Made by a program: the position numbers and the translations under genes. Below the pieces are notes generated by a model. The model did not search any database. It saw nothing but the letters and a program-made list of their open reading frames with translations, and had not been told where the DNA came from. From NCBI GenBank assembly GCA_046074525.1, contig JBJTOK010000021.1, forward strand, positions 1-64,000: a stretch of 64,000 nt of DNA, written 5' to 3'. This document shows, piece by piece, positions 53,109-61,173 of this stretch. How positions within the stretch are numbered: position 1 is the first letter of the stretch; every line of letters begins with the position of its first letter. Source of the DNA: JAHEZL01 sp046074525 (GTDB lineage Bacteria; Bacteroidota; Bacteroidia; Flavobacteriales_C; GCA-002722245).

Positions 53109-54290
53109 TCAGTTTAATTTCCAGTTGTCTTTGAGCGATGGAGGGATGTGAAACTCCACATTGTTATTCTTCATGTAAAAGGTGATGGTTCCCTGGAGCA
53201 TCTTCCCATTGAGCCATTTGGATGCGCGGGCGAATAGTCCGGATCTCTTCTGGTAGTAACTTACATTGTAGAAGGATTTTTCCATTACCCAGGTTACTGC
53301 TTTTTTCTTGAAAGTAGGACGGGCTTTTATATCCAGTAATCTTGCGAAGTCTACACCAGCGACATCGCTTACATCCTTGGTAAAGCGTTGTATGAAGTAC
53401 TCCGGCATATCGTCGAGGAAGCGGTAGGGAATAATGCGCTGACCGAAGCCGATTATGCTTTTCGCCAGCACTCTGGCTTCTTCTGATTCGCTGTAATTTC
53501 TTTTGATGATGGCAACACCCAGCTGCCAGCCCTCTTCATGATTTTCGGGAAAGAGGTGTTCATCGAGTCCGATGAAATGTCCAACCAGCTTCCAGCAGTG
53601 CAGATAGGCATCTTTCTCTTCATTGGTGGTATGGATACCAAGTCTTTCGAGACCATTCATTACCAGCGGACCGAAGGCCATCAGCGTTCCGGCCATTTCT
53701 TCCTGGTTGATGGGCTCACCGAGTTCATTCACATCCCAGTCGCCAGTAGGAATATTAGGATTCTTCAGGTAGTAACGGATGGCAGCATGTATCAATCGAA
53801 CCTTTTTCACGGTAACAATGCCTTTGCCGGTGGGAGCAAATCCACCTGGCGACATCACATTAATCACCATTTGTGAGGTTTCCATGAGTCGGCGTGTAAT
53901 TTTGGCAACGTTGTGCCCGTCTTCTTTCAGTCGGCCGGTAGCATACAAAACCTTCGCTCCGTTTTTGGAGGTATAGCAAAGTGGCAATGACCGGAAATTA
54001 AGCAGGAAAGCGATTTCCGGACCGTACAGTGCGAATAAATCCTGCCCGATTCTGATTTTTTTCTGATCGGCCCAGGCAGGCAAATCCATGTCTTTTTTGA
54101 AATAATCCTTTACTTTCTGCAGCACCTGGTCGTTTTTTAACAGGTCATTGTTTTCGGTAAGCTGGGAGAAAAGCTTCCTTACTTCTTCCAGTCCGTGAGC
54201 TGCAGTAATTTCTGCGATTAATGTATCGGCAACAGGATCGGTCTTATGGCTTTGTTCCTGTAGAAAGGCCGTACTCCATTTATTTTCCAT
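53109..54290 (-). CDS. MpaB/latex-clearing-protein family heme oxygenase
   Basis: A 393-aa protein of the DUF2236 family. Signatures are VKKVRLIHAAIRYYL (H168, in the place of the proximal heme ligand of Lcp), RRLMETSQMV (R134 and T138 match the Arg/Thr pair of Lcp), EMAGTLMAFGPLVMNGLERL and HCWKLVGHFIGLDEHLFP. Lcp cleaves polyisoprene with O2, and fungal MpaB cleaves a farnesyl side chain, so an isoprenoid substrate is plausible. There is no signal peptide. It heads the operon, with its stop one base from the next gene. Confidence 0.8.
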   Translation of the reverse strand: MENKWSTAFLQEQSHKTDPVADTLIAEITAAHGLEEVRKLFSQLTENNDLLKNDQVLQKVKDYFKKDMDLPAWADQKKIRIGQDLFALYGPEIAFLLNFRSLPLCYTSKNGAKVLYATGRLKEDGHNVAKITRRLMETSQMVINVMSPGGFAPTGKGIVTVKKVRLIHAAIRYYLKNPNIPTGDWDVNELGEPINQEEMAGTLMAFGPLVMNGLERLGIHTTNEEKDAYLHCWKLVGHFIGLDEHLFPENHEEGWQLGVAIIKRNYSESEEARVLAKSIIGFGQRIIPYRFLDDMPEYFIQRFTKDVSDVAGVDFARLLDIKARPTFKKKAVTWVMEKSFYNVSYYQKRSGLFARASKWLNGKMLQGTITFYMKNNNVEFHIPPSLKDNWKLN

Positions 54291-54469
54291 GAACGTATTG
54301 TTTGGGTACGACGAATATAAAAAATGGCCTGAGACCGCAATGCTCGTTGGTTAAAATAATTACGATTGAAAATCACTGAAATAAGGGAAAGCAGGGGTAG
54401 AGGTCTTATTTCTGTGCAAAATAGTTGTGCTCCAATATGGTAAAAGGAAAGAAAATCAACTATTAAACC

Positions 54470-54499
54470 TTGCAGAATCAATTCTTTTGCCTATCTTCG
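54470..54499 (+). promoter_or_regulatory. rpsO promoter
   Basis: TTG at 54470-54472 and TATCTTCG at 54492-54499 are exactly 19 bases apart, as in the tRNA-fMet promoter. Start of transcription near 54506 leaves a leader of about 18 bases. Confidence 0.7.
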
Positions 54500-54523
54500 C
54501 CATCCGTTTTTAAAATAAAGAAT

Positions 54524-54793
54524 ATGATTTTGACAATTGACGACAAGAAGAAGATCTTCAAGAAATTCGGAAAAAGTGAGAAAAATACAGGTTCTCCTGA
54601 AGGACAGGTAGCTTTGTTTACGCATAGAATTTCCCACCTTACCGATCACCTGAAATCAAATAAAAAAGATTTCGTTTCTCAACGATCTCTTCAAATCCTG
54701 GTAGGTAAGAGAAAAAGTTTGTTGAATTACCTCAAGAACAAGGATATCGAAAGATACCGTGCAGTAATCAAGGAACTTGATTTAAGAAAATAA
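54524..54793 (+). CDS. rpsO: Ribosomal protein uS15
   Basis: The 89-aa length is that of E. coli S15. Motifs: KKKIFKKFGKSEKNTGSPE, QVALFTHRISHLTDHLKSN, KKDFVSQRSLQILVGKRKSL and LLNYLKNKDIERYRAVIKEL. I use ATG 54524; an upstream in-frame ATG at 54470-region is inside the promoter. It is followed by a terminator, then by pnp, the standard partner of rpsO in many bacteria. Confidence 0.97.
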   Translation: MILTIDDKKKIFKKFGKSEKNTGSPEGQVALFTHRISHLTDHLKSNKKDFVSQRSLQILVGKRKSLLNYLKNKDIERYRAVIKELDLRK

Positions 54794-54814
54794 TACGAGA
54801 TGTATCTCAGGCAA

Positions 54815-54844
54815 AAAAGGCAATTGGAATCCCAATTGCCTTTT
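54815..54844. terminator. Terminator between rpsO and pnp
   Basis: AAAAGGCAATTGG and CCAATTGCCTTTT form a perfect 13-bp stem around AATC. It lies 21 bases after the rpsO stop. In other bacteria such a hairpin between rpsO and pnp is partly read through. Confidence 0.85.
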
Positions 54845-54907
54845 GCCGTATAAAACGGGCAAAACCTTGCCCCCTCTTCAAATAAGTAAATTAGATAGAA
54901 AATAGAT

Positions 54908-57055
54908 ATGCAAGCAATTATTGAAACATTGCAATTAGAGGATGGAAGAACCATCACAATTGAAACAGGAAAACTGGCGAAACAGGCATGTGGCTCTGTG
55001 GTTGTTAGATTGGGCAACACGATGTTGCTCGCTACTGTTGTAGCGAACAAAGAAGTAAAAGACGGACAGGATTTCTTTCCATTGTCTGTTGAGTACAAAG
55101 AGAAATTTTCTGCAGGTGGAAAAGTGCCGGGTGGATTCATTAAAAGAGAAAATCGTCCGAACGAACTCGAAATATTGACCTGCCGTTTGGTAGATCGCGC
55201 ATTGCGTCCAATGTTCCCTGAAGATTACTACTGCGAATGCCAGGTAATCATCAACCTTATTTCTTACGAAGAAGGCGTATTGCCTGATGCTATTGCCTGT
55301 TTAGCGGCTTCTGCTGCTTTGGCGGTGTCTGACATTCCTTTCAACGGACCGGTTTCTGAAGTGAAAGTGGGAAGAGTAGGTGGAAAATACATCGTTAACC
55401 CTACAGCTGCCCAGTTGCAGGAATCAGATATCGATATGGTGATCGCTGCCAGCAAAGACAATGTGATAATGGTTGAAGGTGAAATGAAAGAAATTTCTGA
55501 AGCTGAAATGGTGGAAGCCATCAAGGTTGCTCACGAAGCCATTAAAAAACAAATTGATTTGCAATTGCGTTTGGCTGCAAGAGTTGAGAAATCTAAAGTG
55601 AAGAGAGAGTACGCAAAACCAGCTGCAGATGCTGAATTGAAAGAAAAAATCACCAAACTCGCTTACGATAAAGTTTACGCTGTAGCGAAAAAAGGATCTG
55701 CAAAACACGAAAGATCTGATGCTTTCAAAGCGATTTACAACGAAGTAGTAGCTGCTTTCACTCCGGAGGAACAAGCTGAAAAAGGAAAACTCATCAAAAC
55801 ATATTTCGCTGATGTTGAATACAACGCAGTAAGAAGATTGTTGCTCGATGAGCAAATCCGTTTGGACGGCAGGAAGCCAAACCAAATCCGCCCTATCTGG
55901 TGTGAAGTGGATTACCTGCCATCACCACACGGTTCTTCTATCTTCACCAGAGGTGAAACACAATCATTGACTACAGTAACTTTGGGTTCTAAACTCGACG
56001 ATCAGCGTTTGGATGCTGTATCTGTAGTAAAAGAAGAAAAATTCTACCTGCATTATAACTTCCCTCCATTCTCTACCGGTGAAGCAAAACCATTGAGAGG
56101 AACAGGAAGAAGAGAAATCGGTCACGGTAACCTCGCGCAACGAGCGTTAACTCCGGTGATCCCAACAGGTGAAGCCAATCCTTATACTATCCGTGTAACT
56201 TCTGATATCCTCGAATCTAACGGTTCTTCATCCATGGCTACGGTGTGCGCAGGTACACTGGCACTGATGGATGCAGGTATCCAGATTACCGCTCCGGTAT
56301 CGGGTATCGCTATGGGCTTGATCGCTGATAACACTGGTAAATACGCTGTATTGTCGGATATCTTGGGTGATGAAGATCACCTGGGTGACATGGACTTTAA
56401 AGTGTGCGGAACCAGGAAAGGTATCACCGCTTGTCAGATGGACATCAAGATTCAGGGCTTGTCTTATGAAATCCTCACTGCTGCCTTGGCGCAGGCGAAA
56501 GAAGGAAGAGAGCACATCCTTGGTGAAATGGCGAAAACCATTTCTGCTCCACGTGCCGAACTGAAACCACATGCTCCAAGAATGGTGAGCATTTTCATTG
56601 ATGCACAATTCATTGGTATGATCATCGGACCTGGTGGAAAACACATCCAGGAGTTGCAAAAAACTTCGGGTACCGTAATCACTATCGAGGAAATTGAAAA
56701 AACAAAACAAGGTAAAGTATCAATCTCTGGTTCTAACGCCGCTGCTATCCAGCAGGTGGTGAGCAAAATCAAGGGAATGACCACTGCTCCTGAAGTAGGT
56801 GAAACTTACGAAGGAAAAGTGAAAACAGTCTTGGCTTTCGGTGCCGTGGTGGAAATCCTCCCTGGTAAAGAAGGTTTACTGCACATCTCTGAATTCGATC
56901 ACAGAAGAATAGAAGATATCAATACTGTAGTGAAAGAAGGAGATATTGTGAAAGTGAAATTGCTGGAAATCGAAGCTCGTTCAGGAAAACTGAAGTTGTC
57001 AAGAAAAGCTTTGATCCCAAAGCCTGAGCGCCCTGCCGCTCCTGCACAACAGTAA
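54908..57055 (+). CDS. pnp: Polyribonucleotide nucleotidyltransferase (PNPase)
   Basis: A 3'-to-5' phosphorolytic exoribonuclease of 715 aa. Two RNase PH domains are present: the first with FIKRENRPNELEILTCRLVD, the second with catalytic GTGRREIGHGNLAQRAL and DILGDEDHLGDMDFKVCGT, whose Asp residues bind metal. A KH domain (IGPGGKHIQELQKTSG) and an S1 domain (GKEGLLHISEFDHRRIED) end the protein. All parts are intact. It lies downstream of rpsO, and a strong terminator follows. Confidence 0.97.
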   Translation: MQAIIETLQLEDGRTITIETGKLAKQACGSVVVRLGNTMLLATVVANKEVKDGQDFFPLSVEYKEKFSAGGKVPGGFIKRENRPNELEILTCRLVDRALRPMFPEDYYCECQVIINLISYEEGVLPDAIACLAASAALAVSDIPFNGPVSEVKVGRVGGKYIVNPTAAQLQESDIDMVIAASKDNVIMVEGEMKEISEAEMVEAIKVAHEAIKKQIDLQLRLAARVEKSKVKREYAKPAADAELKEKITKLAYDKVYAVAKKGSAKHERSDAFKAIYNEVVAAFTPEEQAEKGKLIKTYFADVEYNAVRRLLLDEQIRLDGRKPNQIRPIWCEVDYLPSPHGSSIFTRGETQSLTTVTLGSKLDDQRLDAVSVVKEEKFYLHYNFPPFSTGEAKPLRGTGRREIGHGNLAQRALTPVIPTGEANPYTIRVTSDILESNGSSSMATVCAGTLALMDAGIQITAPVSGIAMGLIADNTGKYAVLSDILGDEDHLGDMDFKVCGTRKGITACQMDIKIQGLSYEILTAALAQAKEGREHILGEMAKTISAPRAELKPHAPRMVSIFIDAQFIGMIIGPGGKHIQELQKTSGTVITIEEIEKTKQGKVSISGSNAAAIQQVVSKIKGMTTAPEVGETYEGKVKTVLAFGAVVEILPGKEGLLHISEFDHRRIEDINTVVKEGDIVKVKLLEIEARSGKLKLSRKALIPKPERPAAPAQQ

Positions 57056-57072
57056 TCAAACGCAATAAATAA

Positions 57073-57107
57073 AAAAAAGCCCGGAAGAAATTCCGGGCTT
57101 TTTTTTG
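57073..57107 (+). terminator. Terminator after pnp
   Basis: AAAAAAGCCCGGAA and TTCCGGGCTTTTTT form a 14-bp stem around a GAAA tetraloop, followed by more T residues. It lies 17 bases after the pnp stop. Confidence 0.9.
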
Positions 57108-57112
57108 TGAAA

Positions 57113-57143
57113 AATAGATCCTGAAATTGTTTCAGGATCTATT
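57113..57143 (-). terminator. Terminator of the minus-strand gene at 57145
   Basis: AATAGATCCTGAAA and TTTCAGGATCTATT form a perfect 14-bp stem with loop TTG, just 1 base beyond the minus-strand stop codon. A TTTT run follows on the minus strand. Its presence supports a real gene on that strand. Confidence 0.6.
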
Positions 57144-57144
57144 A

Positions 57145-57615
57145 TTAAATCATTTTCAAAGTGACGATCTCAGTTATCAGGCTATCTTTATCTTCGATCA
57201 TAAGCGAAATGTATTTTATTATAAAATTTCGCGATTTTGTTGTGTTACATTGATCGATAATAACAGACATGGGGAGGGTAGCATAACCTTCTCTTATGTA
57301 TGGACTGGTGTATAATACAGAATCCCTTTCATCGCAAATCACAGCATATGTCCGCCATTGTGCTTTGTTAGGTAAATCTTTTGGTCGATAGAAATCAGGA
57401 TAAATAGAGGTTATAATGCTGTCCTGAGGGGCTGTGTTTTTTATTTTAAGTTCAAAAGTTCTGCCTAATTTACATCCTTCACCCGGAGCTCCTCCTATGA
57501 GTGTATTATATTTACCATTTCCTTGTTTTATATAAATGTTGATTTCACAAATCCCAGGAGCGAAACTGATAAATATGATTAAGTTAATGAAGATTATTAT
57601 TCATAAGTTTTTCAT
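57145..57615 (-). pseudogene. Exported protein of unknown function with in-frame TGA at codon 5
   Basis: Read from ATG 57615, the frame is MKNL, a TGA at 57603-57601, then IIIFINLIIFISFAPGIC, an obvious signal peptide, and about 130 further residues to the stop at 57145 (for instance LIGGAPGEGCKLGRTFELKI, SIYPDFYRPKDLPNKAQWR). The single TGA splits an otherwise clean 156-codon gene. Causes could be a recent nonsense mutation, a sequence error, or initiation at one of the ATA/ATT codons beyond it. The family is not recognised. The terminator at 57113 belongs to this strand. Confidence 0.6.
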
Positions 57616-57676
57616 TGGCAGAAATTATTTAGTTGATTAAATATACAAATGTGATTCAAACTTTTAAATTTATCCT

Positions 57677-58078
57677 ATGCTGAAAAAATCTATAATACTC
57701 GCAGCGTTGTTCGGAGGATTGGCGGTAATGGCCGGTGCTTTCGGTGCGCATAAGCTAAAGGAAATTCTTTCTCCTGCTGATTTGGAGGTGTGGAACAAAG
57801 CGGTGCTTTACCAGTTTGTACACACTTTCGCCATTCTGGCGGTGGGATTAATTTCGAAAATTCAATTTCATAAAACTTTGAACTATGCGCTGATTACGTT
57901 TTCAGTTGGCGTTTTATTTTTCTCGGGATCCCTATATTTCCTGGCTTTCAGGAATGTAGTTGATTTCGGTGGTGCGATTAATATTCTCGGACCTATTACA
58001 CCACTCGGCGGATCATTGTTTATCGCCGGATGGATTTCTCTTTTATTATTCGGATTAAAACATGTAAAAAATGAGTGA
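57677..58078 (+). CDS. DUF423 family small membrane protein
   Basis: A 133-aa protein with four membrane helices. The N-terminal AGAFGAHKLKEILSPADLEVW, YQFVHTFAILAVG and ITPLGGSLFIAGWISLL are the DUF423/YgdD signatures, including the GAFGAH motif. Function in the family is unknown. Its end overlaps the start of the carboxypeptidase by 8 bases, so the two are probably co-translated. Confidence 0.88.
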   Translation: MLKKSIILAALFGGLAVMAGAFGAHKLKEILSPADLEVWNKAVLYQFVHTFAILAVGLISKIQFHKTLNYALITFSVGVLFFSGSLYFLAFRNVVDFGGAINILGPITPLGGSLFIAGWISLLLFGLKHVKNE

Positions 58079-59561
58079 ACAATACAAAGCATTTAGCGAA
58101 CACCTCAAACAGATAGGTGTTATTGGTAGTATCGGAGGTGTTCTGGCCTGGGATAATGAAGTATATAAACCTGAAAAAGCTGCGGGCATCCGTGCCGAGC
58201 AAAATGCTTTTATTTCGGGATTGATACATGAAAAATTTACTTCACCCGAATTTGAAAAAACAGTTCATGCTTTGCTGGAAGATAAATCCTTAACGAAGGA
58301 GCAAGCCATCAATGTGAAGAAGGTCAGTGATGACCTCATCAAGCAGAAGAAATTCACTACTGAATTTATCCAGCGTCAGTCGATGTTGATCTCCGAAGCT
58401 TTCGGAAAATGGCACGCAGCAAAGACACAAAATAATTTTTCGCTCTTCGAAGGGAGTCTGGAAAAAATTGTAGCCCTTTGTCAGGAAACTGCCGAAATCA
58501 TTGGCTACAAAGAACATCCTTACGATGCACTGCTCGATATGTACGAGCCGGGAATGACTACCGCAAAACTGAAAGTGATTTTCGCGAAAGTGAAGGAGGA
58601 ACTCGTTCCGTATTATAATTCTTTGCTCGCAAAAAAACCGGTGGACAATTCCTTTGTTCATCTCAAATACGAAAAACAAAAACAGTGGGATGTGAGCATT
58701 GAATTGCTGAAACAAATGGGTTATGATTTTGGTGGTGGCCGGCAGGATTATGCGCCGCATCCTTTCTCTATCAGTATTCACCCTACCGATGTGCGCATCA
58801 CCACGCGTGTGGATGAAAATAATTTAGTTGAACTCATCTGGAGCACTATTCACGAGTGTGGTCATGCATTGTACGAGCAGGGCCTGGATCAGCAATATTT
58901 CGGTCAGCCGCAATGCAGTCCGGCATCATTGGGCATCCATGAGTCGCAATCGCGTTTGTGGGAAAATAATGTGGGGCGCGGACTTTCTTACTGGAAAGCG
59001 AATTACCATTTGTTGCAAAAAGCCTTTCCCGAAAATCTCGGGAAGGTGGATGTGCATAGTTTTTACAAAGCCATCAATAAGGTACAACCAGGTTTCATCC
59101 GCACCAATGCCGATGAAATTTCCTATCATCTGCATGTCCTCATCCGCTTTGAAATTGAAGTGGCTCTGATGGAAAATAAAATCGCGGTGAAGGATTTGCC
59201 TGCTTTCTGGAACGCGAAATACAAAGAGTATCTTGGTGTTGATGTTCCTTCGGATACCTCAGGGGTACTGCAGGATGTACACTGGTCGCACGGCAGCCTC
59301 GGTTATTTTCCAACTTATTCTATCGGCAGTTTTTATGCCGCGCAGTTGTTCCAGCATGCTGAAAAAAATCTTCCTGAGCTCAAAACAAAAATAGAGAAAG
59401 GAGAGTTGAACGAACTGTTGAGTTGGTTGAGCACGAACATTCATTCAAAAGGAAAACTGTATACTTCTGAAGAAATTTGTGAGCAGGCAACAGGAGAAGG
59501 ATTGAACTTCTCTTATTTCATGAATTATATAAAAACTAAGTACGACGGGATTTACGCGTAG
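58071..59561 (+). CDS. M32-family metallocarboxypeptidase
   Basis: A zinc carboxypeptidase related to Thermus Taq and Pyrococcus enzymes, 496 aa. The zinc motif is TIHECGHALYEQG (HECGH, giving two His ligands and the catalytic Glu). ESQSRLWENNVGR supplies the third ligand, and IRTNADEISYHLHVLIRFEIE and DVHWSHGSLGYFPTYSIG are conserved M32 motifs. It is cytoplasmic. It removes C-terminal residues from peptides. It follows DUF423 with an 8-base overlap and precedes pckA by 21 bases. Confidence 0.93.
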   Translation: MSEQYKAFSEHLKQIGVIGSIGGVLAWDNEVYKPEKAAGIRAEQNAFISGLIHEKFTSPEFEKTVHALLEDKSLTKEQAINVKKVSDDLIKQKKFTTEFIQRQSMLISEAFGKWHAAKTQNNFSLFEGSLEKIVALCQETAEIIGYKEHPYDALLDMYEPGMTTAKLKVIFAKVKEELVPYYNSLLAKKPVDNSFVHLKYEKQKQWDVSIELLKQMGYDFGGGRQDYAPHPFSISIHPTDVRITTRVDENNLVELIWSTIHECGHALYEQGLDQQYFGQPQCSPASLGIHESQSRLWENNVGRGLSYWKANYHLLQKAFPENLGKVDVHSFYKAINKVQPGFIRTNADEISYHLHVLIRFEIEVALMENKIAVKDLPAFWNAKYKEYLGVDVPSDTSGVLQDVHWSHGSLGYFPTYSIGSFYAAQLFQHAEKNLPELKTKIEKGELNELLSWLSTNIHSKGKLYTSEEICEQATGEGLNFSYFMNYIKTKYDGIYA

Positions 59562-59582
59562 GTCGTTTAAAAAAAATAAAAT

Positions 59583-61172
59583 ATGCCAACCAGCCAGAAA
59601 ACCCTTTCCCCCCATGGTATCAATACCGATGCAACAGTTTACTGGAATCTTTTGCCCAGCGAACTGGTGGAGAAAACCATTAACCTTAAACAGGGTGTGC
59701 TGGCCAATACAGGTTCGCTGGTGGTAGATACGGGGAAGTTTAGCGGACGTGTACCGAAGGATCGTTATTTTGTAAAGGATAAAATCACCGAGAATAAGAT
59801 TCACTGGGGATCGGTGAACATTTCGGTGGAAGAAAAAGTACATGAAAATCTTTACAAAAAAGTGTGCGCTTATTTTTCCGATAAAGATATTTACGTGCAG
59901 GAATGTGGGGCCTGTGCCGATCCGAAATACAGGATGAAAATCCGTGTGATTGCTGAAAATCCATGGAGTGCGCTTTTTGCTCACAACATGTTTTTGCGCT
60001 ATACCCGTTCGGAACTGAAAACATTTTCTCCCGATTGGACTGTCATCTGCGCACCTGGATTCAAAGCCGATCCGAAGACAGATGGAGTGAAGAATGAGCA
60101 TTTCATCATTATCAATTTCTCCAAAAAAAATGTACTTATTGGTGGTACAGGATATACCGGTGAAATCAAGAAATCCATTTTCACCATCCTGAATTTTCTT
60201 CTTCCTGTAGAGCATAAAATTTTTCCGATGCATTCTTCTGCAAATATTGGATTGGGAGGTGATGTAGCTATTTTCTTTGGTTTGTCGGGAACAGGAAAAA
60301 CAACCTTGTCGAATGATCCTTACCGTAAATTAATTGGCGATGATGAACACGCCTGGACCGATCATTCGGTGTTTAATTTTGAAGGGGGCTGCTATGCTAA
60401 AGTTATTGATATCCGACCGGATACAGAGCCTTTGATTTACAATGCTATTAAGTTTGGTGCCTTGCTGGAAAACGTAAAATTTTTTCCGCATACCCGACAA
60501 GTGAACTACCACGATATTTCCAAAACAGAAAACACCAGGGTGAGTTATCCGATGGAATATATTCCTAGTGCGGTAACGCCGTCGTACGGTCCGCCACCCA
60601 AACACGTTTTCTTTTTAACCTGTGACGCATTTGGTGTTTTACCGCCGGTTTCCCGACTCACAAAAGCGCAGGCAATGTATCATTTTGTGTCGGGTTATAC
60701 TTCCAAAGTTCCGGGAACTGAAGATGGTGTTTCGGAACCGCAAGTGGCTTTTTCGGCTGGTTATGGTGAACCGTTTTTGCCTTTGCATCCTATTGAATAT
60801 GCACATTTGCTTGGCGAAAAAATGGAACAGCAAAACGTGAAAATATGGCTGGTGAATACAGGTTGGATTGGAGGCGGATTTGGTGTTGGCCATCGCATGC
60901 GCTTAGATCATACTCGGTTACTTTTATCATCAGCAATGAATGGTGAGCTCGAGCGCCAGGAATTTGAAAACGAAGCCTTTTTCGGCTTGTCGGTACCGAA
61001 AGCTTGTCACGGTATTCCGGAGAATATACTGAATCCGAAATTGTCCTGGAAAAGTGAAGAGGAATACGATAAGACCGCTCGGCTTCTCGCCGAAAAATTC
61101 ACCCTGAATTTCAAGAAATTTGAAGACCAGGCTACGCCCGAAATCCTCGCGGCAGGCCCATTGCAAAAGTAA
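59583..61172 (+). CDS. pckA: ATP-dependent phosphoenolpyruvate carboxykinase
   Basis: Converts oxaloacetate plus ATP to PEP, the first step of gluconeogenesis. The 529-aa protein has the kinase-1a P-loop GLSGTGKTTLSNDP, the metal-binding GDDEHAWTD, HSSANIGLGGDVAIFFG just before it, and SGRVPKDRYFV at the substrate-binding N-terminus. Size and motifs fit the ATP type, not the larger GTP type. It would link beta-oxidation-derived carbon to sugar synthesis. The next gene starts 1 base after the stop. Confidence 0.96.
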   Translation: MPTSQKTLSPHGINTDATVYWNLLPSELVEKTINLKQGVLANTGSLVVDTGKFSGRVPKDRYFVKDKITENKIHWGSVNISVEEKVHENLYKKVCAYFSDKDIYVQECGACADPKYRMKIRVIAENPWSALFAHNMFLRYTRSELKTFSPDWTVICAPGFKADPKTDGVKNEHFIIINFSKKNVLIGGTGYTGEIKKSIFTILNFLLPVEHKIFPMHSSANIGLGGDVAIFFGLSGTGKTTLSNDPYRKLIGDDEHAWTDHSVFNFEGGCYAKVIDIRPDTEPLIYNAIKFGALLENVKFFPHTRQVNYHDISKTENTRVSYPMEYIPSAVTPSYGPPPKHVFFLTCDAFGVLPPVSRLTKAQAMYHFVSGYTSKVPGTEDGVSEPQVAFSAGYGEPFLPLHPIEYAHLLGEKMEQQNVKIWLVNTGWIGGGFGVGHRMRLDHTRLLLSSAMNGELERQEFENEAFFGLSVPKACHGIPENILNPKLSWKSEEEYDKTARLLAEKFTLNFKKFEDQATPEILAAGPLQK

Positions 61173-61173
61173 A

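Noticed and set aside
59445..60233. 262-codon minus-strand frame antisense to the M32 and pckA genes
   Set aside because: Both plus-strand genes are confidently identified, and the antisense peptide has no recognisable motifs.
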